Shown: positions 1 to 29,211 of the stretch, in pieces
Position numbering within the stretch: the first letter of the stretch is position 1
How the letters are laid out: each line of letters starts with the position of its first letter
Origin: Halisarca cf. caerulea
Lineage: Eukaryota > Porifera > Demospongiae > Chondrillida > Halisarcidae
Direction of reading: 5' to 3'
Assembly (NCBI GenBank): GCA_963170055.1
Contig: CAUJGJ010000287.1
Span: forward strand, 233,201 to 297,200
Length of the DNA stretch: 64,000 nucleotides
Program-made: the position numbers and the translations under genes
The notes under the pieces: model-generated
The model's database searches: none
What the model saw: only the letters and a program-made list of their open reading frames with translations
Told to the model about the DNA's origin: nothing

Positions 1-308
1 GCAAGCAATATTTCCCTTCAATGTATTGTAGATATCCACCATGGCGCTAGTGCACACTGTAGAATAATACAATCTTGTAACTATACTGAAAGAATCACTT
101 ATAGTTGTACCTTTTCTTCCAATTCTCATTTTTTACATATCTTTACTTTTTAAATAATATTATGTTTAAGTAATAGATATTTTGGTATATGAAAACTACT
201 GGTCACTACAACTGTGTTTTCATCACCATCACATGGATTGTATTTTACTGTTGTATCTACTATGGAAGTCAGTTTTAATAGTGTACGTTGTTGTTTATTG
301 GTCTTTAG

Positions 309-18147
<17,839 letters not shown>

Positions 18148-18830
18148 TTTTATGCTTCTCATGCAATCCTAACTCCTGAGGTTTTGTTTCCTAGTCAGAT
18201 TCTTTGTTGGTTTACATCATTTGTACTTAGCTCAACATTATAGTAACCACAATATTAATATGCATTCACATTCTATTGTATTTACAATATTATTCCTTAT
18301 TCTATAAAGTAAATTATGAAGTACCTGCACTTGGACCATGTCACATTCATAATAGAATTCAGTTCACATTTGATTCATTATAATCCTACACCTAATTATA
18401 ATGTTATAGCACTCTTCATGTATGTAGTTTTGTAGGTCACTATACCTGCATGCATGTGATGTGTACGTGGTATATAATGGTATAATTATATAAATTGCAG
18501 TAGATGCATGTAGTTAGGTAGACATTTGCCGGTGATGTATGGTATAATTATTGTGCTTCAGTTTCAGAGTGGTATAAGGGTATAATTGTAGTATTCATGT
18601 ACTAATTGAATCACATTACACATGCAACTATATACGTCCATTCATGCAACAATTAATTCATTTTGAGAGGTTTTGCATGTACATGTACTTACAACTATGG
18701 ATACATTATTCCACTCCATAATATAAGGAGGCAGATTTTGGCTATAGTTTCAGGTTATAATATTATACATTATGTACAATATACAGTGCATGATTTAATT
18801 AATGTAATTGTCAAAATGGCAAAATAAACT
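18148..18830 (+). other. Probable 3' UTR of the Calx-beta gene, with AATAAA
   Basis: AT-rich sequence without coding potential follows the stop codon. A canonical AATAAA lies at 18823-18828. The next gene on the opposite strand ends at 19231, so the two genes converge across about 1.1 kb. Between 18831 and 19230 I see nothing else. Confidence 0.4.
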
Positions 18831-19230
18831 CTAGCTGTCTCTAGTTATAGTCTCTACACATACTTTGTATATGAAATCTCCAAAAGGTGTGGTATAATCT
18901 TTATAATGCATAATACAGGAACATGCATGCAAATCTGTATATTGCAATTAATAATTATTGCACTAATGTAATTATATATATATCTGTGTATAATGTAATA
19001 GTTATACAAAAATTCCATGCAAAAATTATCTATGATGTAGACTGTTATTCTTGCTAGCATCAAATCAAAATGTGACAAGTTGAAATCATATTGCATTGAA
19101 TGCATTACCTTTTAAATTAATTGACTGTAATCTTGTTAAACATGTAGTAAAAATTGAAGGTGTGTTTAATCAGTGTATATAATACACAGTACAGCACATG
19201 ACATTATTGAATATAAATTTCCTATAATTA

Positions 19231-21713
19231 TTAAATTTTATATACAGCCATTTTGTGGACACCACCACAAACTTGTCCTCTGTGTCCCTCACACCGAGAG
19301 TTGCATTCACTATCATTAATTTTGTAGCTAATCAGCAAATCCCCATCAGCTGTTTTGTTGTCCACTTTTAACCCATTCAATAAGCAATAGCAAGATTTAT
19401 ACTGAAGTCCCACCAGATAAACCTTCAGTGTCAAACAAGAATCCACACATTGCTGAATGGTTTTTGCCTCAAACATCTTCACTTGCAGGAAAGATAATAC
19501 TTCTTTCTTGTAACAGCCCACAAAGGTGGCACTATAAGGTGACACACGATAAACACTATTAGTCAACGGTCCACCGCAAAATTGTTCCCTTTTCATTTGG
19601 CATGTGTAGTTGCAATTTACCTCGGATATCTGCCCATATAAACCAAACTCATTGCCACAGTAGCACTGAAATCCTGACTGCAAGCCAAAGTAATGGAAGT
19701 TGTTACAAAATGTGCGGCAAGCGATTATGTGCCCTTGCTTACAAGAAACATCAAAACTCCCTGCGAGATCTCTTTCTCTGGGTGATAAATGATCTTTGAA
19801 GCATCCAATGTAACCATCTTGATTTGATGGCATCAAAGCAGCAGTGTTGTTGCCTTCATCCCTTTCATACGATACACTTCTCCAAAGTTCTGCATGTCTG
19901 TTTTCTGCATCCTAAAATAATAAATGTAGTAATTTAAAGAATTAAGTAGACATTTATAGTAGACTATTAAGTAGAACAATGACCATAAAATAGTAACATA
20001 TGCATTCTAACGCAGACAGAACTGTACATTTGTAATAGTGCATACACTTATAAGACTCAGCAAAGATAACAGTTTAAGTCCTACACCCACATTACGTACA
20101 ATTGCACAAATGTTGTATTTCCATGTCCCTAAATTATCAACAAACATGCATTTAGTCATGTACTACTTACTTTACCATGATAGGTAGAGTGTTCTGATAC
20201 ATGCTGGAAAAGGTTTGGCGTCCTCTCATACACACTCAGTTTTAACTCCTTGATGACATATGGTGGTACGAGCAGATCAACTGGCCGTTCTGAAGCCTTG
20301 CTATTCAATATGTTCACTACCTTCTCCGCAACATCCTTGGTATAAAGCCAAGCGCATGCTGCCCAAACCCATCGCCCATGAGTGTTTGTAACAAGTTCTG
20401 GACTCCATGTGCTACGTATACCAGAGTAAAATGCAAGCAGACCAAACTCTTTAACTTCAACAGCAGATTCTTTCACTTTGACGATAGCATGCTTGGCCAT
20501 GGTTAGATCATCTTCCAACATTAGGTTATACTTGGTTTTGTACTTCAAAAGAGCTGCCAGAAGTGTACTGTAGTCCAGAACTAAATGCAATGCAGGTGAT
20601 GTTGATGAATACTATGCAATCATTCAGGCTGCATGAGTTTGAAACTTATAATTATTATTTTACAAACTTAGAGAATAAGGTGAGCTGCATTAGGAGCACA
20701 TAACAAGTTCATGTTAGTAATCAACAGCATAATTAATAGTGCACTTGATCAATCATGATCAATCTGAATAAAGTGTACATGTATGGTCTCTATGCCTGCT
20801 ACTATTACATATTATATTTCTATAATGCAAGCAATGATAGACCTGTGGGCCAGAGTTGAATATTTTCTAGAAAAGTCCGAGTTTTTTAAAAATAATTATT
20901 TTGATTGACTTGAATCAGATGTATTTTGGGAATGAATACCAACCAAATGATTAACTGGATATTCCATGGAGAACTACTTTAAAGGTATTCTTCGCTTACT
21001 ATAATCAGTCAGACCTTGTCAATAATATTGAATTTCCTGATACTTATAAGAAGAATATAAGACGATATCCTTCCCCTAAATGCCCTTCTGAGCCCGACCA
21101 ATGTACAAGAGTCAAGCTAGCGCGTGTGTTATAGTCTGCAATCTGTACCTTGCTTAGTTCGCCATACAGCTCTTTCTAGCGAGTCTCCATTTGTGTTTTT
21201 TATGTTTTCTGTTTGTGCTTGAGGATACAGACTTTTCTCTACGATTACTTTCATTGCTAAGCGTTCCTCGTAGCTGCGTATTCTTTGCAGAAGCTTCTCG
21301 TCAGAAGATACATCAAATGATACGTGAACAACAATAATGGTATCTGAAGCAATTTCCTCCGCGCTCATTTCCTCTAGTAAATTGTATATTGTCGGCGGGC
21401 TCCTCTTTGTAACTGAAATACCAATGGCCAGCGTCAATGAAGTCCTTGCTCGCGATGGGTGGATGTCATTATTCTTGAATATGTGTTTTGGAAGAGACGA
21501 GTTCGATGGTTTATCCCGTGCGATAGACCCAGTCCATCGCATTCGACTAGTTCCTTTGGGAGTAAAGGGAAGGCGATGACTATCACCGCGGAAAAAGTCC
21601 ACGACTGGTTTTATTTCTGTTCTTGATGCTCTGAGGACTAAAAGTATAGCAAACAAGACGAAGACACTTAAACTAAGCATAAAACAGAATCCTAGGTGTC
21701 GCCAACGTGGCAT
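19231..21713 (-). CDS. Type II membrane glycosyltransferase, MGAT4/GT54-like, with two WSC domains
   Basis: Exons 21713-21149, 20580-20171 and 19911-19231 join in frame (phases 1 and 0) to 551 residues. An N-terminal signal-anchor (about residues 8-28, FCFMLSLSVFVLFAILLVL) precedes a luminal stem. The catalytic part shows SLTLAIGISVTKR, then DTIIVVHVSFD, then LDYSTLLAALL followed by LMLEDD, the acidic motif expected to bind the metal-nucleotide sugar. This order resembles N-acetylglucosaminyltransferase IV (MGAT4), which adds a beta-1,4 GlcNAc branch to N-glycans in the Golgi. The region is shorter than vertebrate MGAT4, so a PGAP4-type transferase is possible. Two cysteine-rich WSC domains follow (GYIGCFKD to YRV, and TFVGCYKK to YKI), which suggest carbohydrate binding as in WSCD and xylosyltransferase proteins. 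The gene converges on the Calx-beta gene. Confidence 0.8.
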
Positions 21714-21900
21714 CTGCAGTCTAATAGCAATAAATAGGAAAGGGAATCACGATTTTAATTTTAGACATTGTTGAAACTAGTTTCTTGTATCACAATTGGA
21801 TCATACGATGCGGATTCTAACCAGTACTATAATAGGAAAAAATATCCAAAATATAATTACCGAGCGGTTTAGCGAGGTTAACTGTTTGCGTCGCCAATGG
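21714..21900 (-). promoter_or_regulatory. Short upstream region of the WSC glycosyltransferase gene
   Basis: Fewer than 200 bp separate the start codon from sequence that looks transposon-derived. I see no TATA box or other clear core-promoter element. The true 5' UTR may begin here or within the adjoining element. Confidence 0.25.
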
Positions 21901-24900
21901 GAGGGTCAGGTATAATTTACGGACCACTACGGACCGGACCGGACCGTCCGGTCCGTAAGTATGCTGATATAATTTACGGACCACAAGAAAAAGATGGGCG
22001 CTGACCACGTTGTCTGTTGTACCATAGAGGGTTTGTATTATCCATGGTTGTACCAGAGAATGTATGGTTGTACATATGGCCTTGGAAGTTTGCAAATGAA
22101 GAACTTTAGGAGGTTAGTTGACCTGTGTTTAGTTGTGCAGCTAGTGCTACGGTTCCTGGTCCCGGTTACTATAACCACCCTCTGTATAAGATACAAATAT
22201 ATATACTTATACAAACCCTTATTGGAGGGTTCGTATTATCTGTGACCTAAACGTCAGGCTTTGGAAGCACTTATCATTGGTATCAGCTAAAGCTCTAAGA
22301 AACACTAGCACTTTTCCAGTATTTGCAGATTCTTCAGCTAGGGGATGCAATGACCGGGATTAATGTGGCTTATCTTATTATTGTATTTTATGATTATAAG
22401 TTTGTTTTAGTTTGTATTGACAAAGTGTCTTGGCTATTTAGCTATTTATTGTGGTAGTATTCAAGTTGAATAATTATGTTGACATGCATACTAATGATGT
22501 ATATCAGCTATAGCTACATGGTTAAAATAGATGGAGTCATTCAATAGTCATGATAATAAGTATGTGCATTCAGTTAGTCACAAGCATTTAACACACACAA
22601 ATTGCTTTCTCATTCTTCTGCTCCACTGTACACATTTGAAATGAAACCACTCTGTGCAGTTGTCGCACTGAACCATGTCATCCACACACTCGGGCATCTT
22701 GCAGCTACAATATAGAGTTATCTGGAACACTTCTTCTTTGCATGTCTGCTGAGCTCTTCTTGACTTTGATAGTGGGAAAGGCAGCAGCTCCTCATTGCTA
22801 ATACAGAATTCCAGATGTGCCCTCATCTTAATCTGGTAATAGCCATGGAACTTTGAAGAACCACTGCCCAGCGAGTACAAGAAGGCAATGCTGAACAGTC
22901 CGCAATCCTTTCCTCCATGTTGTTGTTGGACTTTCAACCTCTTCACTGTCAGAACACCACCAACTGCTAGTTCTTTGTAAATAGCTGCCAATTGCTGTTG
23001 CAGTGATGTGGACAATTCTTCACTTGGGGCACTGTCCAAGAGGAGCACAAACCCACCGATGTTGGCTGAAGCAAGCCAGTGCTGATGCCCATTGTGATGA
23101 ATTTGCATTGAATCTACCTGAGCTGACACTGGTTTGAACCCATTTGTCTGTACCAGCAGAGATAGCTGGCATCCTGAAATGTGATCAAACTTTTGGAGGA
23201 GTAAACGCTGAGCAGCATTGATGTGGACATCTGTCAACATTGCATTCATTACCAACTGTTCTCTGTCTTCAACTGTCATCCCCATTGACCATTGTATTTT
23301 CTTCTCAGGTTAGGCTACAGTATTCAAGTCAACAATAGAATTGTTGGCAATCAAAGGATTGTTTAAAGTAACATTGACTGGGGTTGACTGAAGAGGCTGT
23401 ACATGGCTGGGTGGGATTGAAAGTGCATCTGGACCAGACACTGTACTCTTAATTTTGGCATCAGGAGCCGGCTCAATCTCATCTTCCTCAAGTGGACCTT
23501 TCCTACCCTTTCATCTATTTGATTTTGGTTTAGCACTCCTCCTCAATTGTGTCATTGTGATTCGTTTTGATTTTGCTGGCATTTCAATGCCCATGTATAG
23601 CTTTGCTGCTATTATGTGGTAGCACATTGTCTTCGCTGGACAAGTACAGGATGGCTTTGGGAAAAGCTTTACTGCATGTGTATCTGATGTACCTTGCACA
23701 ACAAATGTCTTCAAGTCAGCTTGATACAAGCACTTCTTGTTCTGCACAATCAGTTGTGCTCTAGCCAGTTGGCTCGCTGGGAATGGGTTGGCTTCCTGTC
23801 CTTACCTTTTCACATTATCCTCAGATTGAGCTGTCGTCTCTTCATCATCATCATTGGAATTATTTGGTGTTTGTCTGCCTTCAGTAGGTGCCGTCTCTCC
23901 CAATACGTCATCTGGTAGAGCTACTATATCCTCTTCTTCACTGGTGTGATTTGAGTAATCTTCACTGGGTACCACTTCCCTCTGAGCTTCAACAAGTCTC
24001 TTCTCCAACAATCTCTCTGTAATTTCCTCTGGAGCATAACAGTACTGCAAGTCCATATCGCATAGTTCAATCTCCAGGGACTGGAAAGTGCTGAGTAGTT
24101 GGTATTTCCCCAGCCCAGCCAAACCTCTCTGAATCTCATTGTTGTAATAACACTGCAGATAGTACAGTGAAAGAACCAGGGAATCAATGCAGCTTTCTTT
24201 TCTCTCTGTGAGGTTTTTCAGCAGTGTGTTGAAACCCTCGCTCTGATTGGTGGTGACACCACTGTAACCGTTGTAAATACCAAGTGGCTCCAGTATCCAA
24301 CGACCAGCAGCAGATGTCACCTCTGGGTCAATTTGGTGATCGAAGTACTCCACAAATGGTTGGCTCCACTTCTGGCTGATGACACTGTACTTTTGCCTGT
24401 ACTCCTCCTCTGATGTTGACATCAGCAGTTCTTTTAGATCACGGATATACACAGAGCAGTCACTGGTTGTTGCACCGTGTTTTCTTAGCCAGTACCTGGC
24501 CCCAGACTGGAGGTGATTCCAGCAGCAAAGGTGATGAACCTGAGGTAATCGCTTTGATATTGCCTTGATGATATTGCCCTCACCATCGGTCACCAGGGGT
24601 GCTCCCTTAATCTCCGGCACTTCCTTTGCAACAAACTCCATGAATATCTCGTGTGCAAACTGAGTTCTTTTCTCATGAATTAGGAAGGCTGCAGGCATCA
24701 CTGGTGCATCTTCAAACAGAGTGTGTCGGAAAAGAAGTGGTGACACATAGAAATCACCCAGATTGTATGTTGTGTCGTATGACAGAAGCTGTGATTGAGG
24801 TCCACTGGTGCTCAAAACTGACCGCAGCTCCTGAAGCATTCCTCTATGAGCCAGTACAACCCCCAGCTCGGGCACAAGAAACAGCCTGTGTGTGAAGTCA

Positions 24901-25535
24901 TTGATGTCCAGCGTTAGCTCAACTAGGTTAAAAAGATCATCTTGTGTATATCTCTTCTTCTTTCTTGCATGTGCCTGTGCATTTTTCACCTGCTCAGGAT
25001 TCCTTGGCTTCATTGTTGCCTCATGAGTAAATGGTACACTTGTGGTTGCAATCTTCTCTTTGTAGTGCAAGGAGGGGTCCTTACAAGTCTCTGCCGCTTC
25101 TTTGATCACACTTGGTGCTGTTCTGATATATGGACGGCTATTCTTGGCATTCCCATGTGGGTAGATTATTCCTTTGTCTGGTTCTGTGCCTGCAAATGGA
25201 GTAGGGTAAAGTTAAGAAAATGTACACGTAAATGGTCACACACTGAAGAGATACTTATAGAGCTTATGCGTTTGACGTCACACTTTAGACATGACGTCAA
25301 AATTTTGGGGGGAAGCTTGAGTATTACAGTGAATGACTGCCACTCAAGATATACACATAGATTTGATGCATGTAAATGGGCAAGGGGGGCAAAACAATAC
25401 TAACGAAAAACATGGGCGAATGCCCCCCTTGCCCCCCAAGGCCAATTTTCACACTCAAGTAGGGCCTTCTCCATAGTAATACAATGAGTGCCTGTGTGTA
25501 TACATGTGCACACGTGTGTACGTGCGTGCGTGCAT

Positions 25536-25563
25536 GCGTGTGTGTGTGTGTGTATGTGTGTGT

Positions 25564-25619
<56 letters not shown>
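25536..25619. repeat. (TG)n microsatellite
   Basis: A TG dinucleotide tract with TATG interruptions lies in the large intron of the element 1 transposase. Confidence 0.97.
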
Positions 25620-25699
25620 ACGACCAGATATATTATGGAGTGCAGGAGTATACGTACTTAACTAGGACATGCCCCCCTAGGGAAATTTTGAGTTTCTAG

Positions 25700-26272
25700 T
25701 ACCGTTTTCACATGGGCACCTGAAGCGAGTCGAACCCGGGTTATTTTAACCCGGGTTCGCTCCCGGATTCGACCCACTTTCCATTCACATGCGGGGTCAG
25801 TTTTGTACGGAAGTGAAAGATGGCGGGCGTTCTTTATCATCGTTTAGTTTAATTCTATATACGAAGTTCGTAGGAGAGCCAGACGATTCAGCAATACAAT
25901 TTTTAGAAGTCGTATACCAACGTATTCAGTTCATTCAAGCTTCCTTTCTTCTTCTCTTCACTCGCTCACCGTTCGCTGGCTGATGCGATCTTTCTAGAGA
26001 CGACTATTTCTCTTATTGCGTCTTCAAGCTGTCCGTGGATCGTTTCCTTTCTCCAAATCTCCAGTAAAGCTTCGATTTCGTCGTCTGTCCACATTCCGCC
26101 ATGTTTAACCCACTTCTAACCCACTTGCAAGTGGGTTGAACCCTACTGCTTAGGTGGGTTCAACCCACAAAATTAACCCGGGTTCGACCCAGGTTTGTGA
26201 TGTCATGTGAATGCGTTAACTCGGGTTCAACCCGGGTTCGACCTGCATTATTAGGCGCATGTGAAAACGGTA
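25700..26272. mobile_element. 573-bp inverted-repeat element carrying a SANT-like ORF relic
   Basis: The ends are inverted copies of taccgttttcacatg (25700-25714 and 26258-26272). Inside lie several palindromic aacccgggtt/aacccactt clusters near both ends. The element interrupts the intron 25190-26613 of the element 1 transposase, so it inserted later. The internal minus-strand SANT-like ORF suggests derivation from a PIF/Harbinger-type element; the class is inferred. Confidence 0.75.
25966..26094 (-). pseudogene. Myb/SANT-like DNA-binding domain fragment (42 residues)
   Basis: A short ORF begins MWTDDEIEALLEIWRKE and continues through IREIVVSRKIA to a stop. The spaced tryptophans and acidic helix match the trihelix/Myb-SANT-like domains encoded by PIF/Harbinger elements. 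Only the first two helices remain, so it is probably non-functional. Confidence 0.6.
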
Positions 26273-27803
26273 TATAGGTTATACAAGGTTGTATTTGAGG
26301 CCATTTTAGATCATTCAAGGTAAATTTTGACACTCAAGTAGGGCCTACTCCATAGTAATTTGTATTGCAGTTGAAATTTTTTGGGGGGGTGGAAGCTTCC
26401 CCGCACTGGATAGAACCCTGCAAGTTTTTCCAACATGAGATACATTTGTAATGAGCTATGATGTATGGTATGTATCTAGGAGTATATCAATGTCCAGATT
26501 GTAGAGTGCTTACCATCAGCACACACAAACGCACACACGTACAACACACATGCACGCGCGCGCGTACACACAGTTTTGGTTACACCGAGATTTATTTTGG
26601 TCCAGGAACTCACCCAAGTACTGAATAAGTGTTCCTTGAGCACCCTTTGGGTCACCGGAGAGGTTGTACACAACTTTTCTGAAGGTGTTGTTCTTCACAG
26701 GACCACTCTCACTTTCAACAAGAAGAACAAAGTATGTCTTCACGACAATGGGGCTAGCACTTGGAAGATGTTTCCGTCCATTTTGATACCAGCAGTATCC
26801 GTCAGCCTTCCAGTCACCTGCAAAGTATTAGTTATTGTTTTGAACCTTGTGCTGAACACATGTAATGTATTACTTCATTTCCTTTTATGTATATATATAT
26901 TATATTATATTCCTTTATTATGTGCATTTACTATAATGAGAATGACCTTTAGACAGTTTCGGCAATGATGCATGAGACTATAATTACCTATTAATAGTTT
27001 TGGCTTGCTATGTACCAGGCTGCTCAAGGGCGTGAAGAAATGAGCAATCAAACTTATGGTCACACCCACTGTAAGTTGCAGGTGTGAGGCAGGTCTAGAA
27101 TGAAAGTGCAGTTATAACTTTGAAAGGTTATTCATTGCAAATCCGGATTCACTCAAAATTTTGATGTTTTAAGAGCAATATAAGAAGTCGAAAGTCAAAA
27201 GTATTGAATAAATTGTTGGCTGATTGTGAAATCCTAAAATGGAGGGTATTACTCCCGCATTGCTCAACCCTGTTTAGTTAGTACGTAGTAATACAAAATT
27301 GCGCATGTAAGCTTACCTTGTTTACCAGAGTTGTAGTAGAGGAAAACAGTTCCTCCTTCAGGACGGACGGGTGGTAAGGTCGTAGCATTTTCCTTGCATT
27401 CAATATAATCGCGAGCACTTGAGGGAGTAATTTCTTGCGTCGTTCTTACTATCACAGGTACTTCCACGCTTGTAGGGTCCATGTTAGGATGTTAGCGCAG
27501 CTAGTAACTGCTGGCTTTATATACTCACGGGTACTAACACTTCAGCAGCACATGGCAACATCACTATGCAACTCCTTGTTAGCACTATTATCACTTATGA
27601 GCGCTTGATGCAGTAAACAGCTAGACAGAAAAGCTACTTTACAATATTTTCCCTGTGATGCTGTGGGATTATTATCTTCTAATCGTGCATAAGTTTCGTT
27701 CTCGTTCTAAAAAGATTTTCTTGGTCCGAAAATTATACCGCCGGTCCGAGTTTTATACCGAATCGGCCATTTTTCGGACCGCCCTATACTTTGTATGGAT
27801 CTA

Positions 27804-27892
27804 CCTAGTCTCGTACCCAGACCCACTTCCGCCCGCCATTTTATTCGGGCGAGAAGGTGGGTCTGGTACTTATCTGCAGAATCCTTGGATGT
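27804..27892. repeat. 89-bp inverted repeat, left copy
   Basis: This runs from cctagtctcgtacccagacc to cagaatccttggatgt. It is the perfect reverse complement of 34243-34331. The unit is itself partly palindromic (acccagacccac ... gtgggtctgg), so it looks like a MITE arm. Sequence outside the 89 bp differs between the two sides. Confidence 0.95.
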
Positions 27893-28141
27893 TCGTGGGG
27901 TAAAAGTTGCGCAAGACCTCGTGACTTACATGTGATATGTATTCCAATCCTTCCATGATCGTAAGCGCGAAAGCCCCTGTAGTCCGAGATTGGAATCGGT
28001 GCACATTGCTGATTTAAGCTCTTCCGTTTGTTCTACCACTACAAAGATTACAAGGTGTAATCTGTCCACCCTCCAAAAATACAATTGTTTCGGCCTTTAG
28101 TCGAAGCGTATGGTCTCAAGAATCGGCAGAAATTTTCATTT

Positions 28142-28530
28142 TTATCTTTTGAAGAAAGACTTTACATTTGCCGAGTGTGCCACCATGGCAAAAAACTCTG
28201 GATACAGCATCAAAGCGTTTCGAACTCTCACCGGGCCTCCTTGCTGGTCACCGAGGTTGATGGAATTCTCCTTTTGGAGAAACGATCTACCTGGTCGTCC
28301 ATCAAGTTCACAAGCAGCGAAAGTATCACGAAAATACTTTGCTGTTCTGAGGATAGACATAAGGTTTTCATCAGTTTGTCTACTACCTTGGGAATCAATA
28401 CAAAGCAACTTTCCACTTCCCGTAGGTAGCGAGACAAACACGTCCTTTCCATTAAGAAACGCAGTTATTGCGTCTTTCTGTTCATCCTTCAAATCATTAA
28501 AACCTAAATCAGTAGCCGACTCTTAAACAC
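28142..28530 (-). pseudogene. RecQ-like helicase N-terminal fragment, frameshifted
   Basis: Minus-strand translation gives FNDLKDEQKDAITAFLNGKD, then VSLPTGSGK, the Walker A motif (motif I) of RecQ helicases. A frameshift near 28400 moves the reading to the frame with LCFVLIPKVVDKL and SIFVILSLLVNLMDDQVDRF (motif Ia region). The fragment then ends, with no DEAH box or later motifs. Related RecQ pieces occur in animal transposons. It lies between the two arms of the 89-bp inverted repeat, so it may be cargo. It cannot encode a functional helicase. Confidence 0.75.
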
Positions 28531-28619
28531 GCTCAAATCGAGCTCGAAAAATTATACAGGGAAATCAATCTCCATTTTGCCGTCTTGACCACACGTGACT
28601 TTCTCATATTCGCAACTCT

Positions 28620-28628
28620 GCAATCTGA
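28620..28628. repeat. Left 9-bp target site duplication of element 2
   Basis: The sequence gcaatctga lies immediately before the TIR starting at 28629. It matches 34209-34217 exactly. Confidence 0.92.
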
Positions 28629-28745
28629 GGTTATGACTAAAACATGGGATGGGATGGGACGAGCTGGGACTAATGTCACGTGACATGGGACGGCATGCGC
28701 GTGACTTGCGAGAAACGACACGTGAATGGGTCTATGAAAATGGCT
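28629..28745 (+). repeat. Left terminal inverted repeat of element 2
   Basis: This is the inverted partner of about 34092-34208. It contains the subrepeat gggatgggatgggac and the palindrome gtcacgtgac, a CACGTG-type core near the 3' part of the identical 58 bp. Confidence 0.9.
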
Positions 28746-29211
28746 GCCCGGAGTGACACAAGGACGGCCTGTTTGGAAGCGCTTCTCCAAGAATACTACT
28801 TATGAATGCCTTACCAAGGTTAGCGCTAAATTGAATGGCTGTATTTACATTCCAGCGGATTATGGTGTAGTTCTTAGGGTGATAACCTATCTTCCTTTCG
28901 CATTTTGCAGCTCAATCACTGCAGCAAGCAAGTTTATAGTACTTCTTCTTACATCATCATTGAATTTTCTTATACTTTTCGTTTATAAGGACCCTGATCT
29001 GTTGCTACTCTATACTGTTATTCGTGTTTTATCGCTATACGTTAATTTTAAGTTAATTATGATGAACGCAATAATATATTATCTTTACCTCATACCTGTG
29101 TTCTGCTATTTTGTGATGAATGATCACACACGAAGTAGACATCGTGCCTACAGTTTATTGATTTTTGAGGCGGGAAAAGGCACGTGGAACATCCATAGGT
29201 CCTGGATAGGA

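Larger units (their letters stand above)
25440..26362. repeat. About 38-bp direct repeat pair flanking the MITE
   Basis: The phrase acactcaagtagggcc followed by ctccatagtaat occurs at about 25451-25480 and 26329-26360 in the same orientation, on either side of the MITE at 25700. Runs of ccccc/ggggg next to aagctt also recur nearby (25308 and 26381). The source repeat is not recognised. Confidence 0.7.
22578..27482 (-). pseudogene. MULE transposase-SWIM-Ulp1-PHD fusion, broken by three in-frame stops
   Basis: Exon 1 is 27482-27317 (ATG start, phase 1 donor), exon 2 is 26817-26614, and exon 3 runs 25189-22578. Exon 3 stays in one frame but contains TAA at 23802-23804, TGA at 23511-23513 and TAA at 23310-23312. 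Domains in order: an N-terminal DWKADGYCWY region; MULE DDE core (SYDTTYN, LVTDGE, CCWNH, TNQSEGFN); SWIM finger CTCPAKTMCYH; Ulp1/C48-like cysteine protease with HQHW, LLDSAP and QQQHGGKDCGLF as candidate His, Asp, Gln and Cys; and a PHD finger (YCSC, VQCDNC, WFHFKC, VCVKC). Removing the first stop as an intron would need about 29 bp, too short, so this is decay. The protein is homologous to element 2 through the SWIM finger. Confidence 0.82.
21900..27790 (-). mobile_element. Decayed MULE-type DNA transposon (element 1)
   Basis: The element carries the transposase pseudogene at 27482-22578. Candidate inverted ends are GC-rich ggtccg/cggacc clusters with a shared core. On the left (about 21910-21995) is gatataatttacggaccaca followed by agaaaaagat. 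On the right (27700-27785), the complement reads ggtataattttcggaccaag followed by aaaatct. The ends are diverged and I cannot define a target duplication, so the limits are approximate. A palindrome of ggaccggaccgtccggtcc lies inside the left end. Confidence 0.55.

Noticed and set aside
23774..23805. GTAAGG...CCCAG read as an intron removing the first stop of element 1
   Set aside because: The intron would be about 29 bp, shorter than workable for an animal, and the phases do not join (phase 2 donor against a 2-base remainder).
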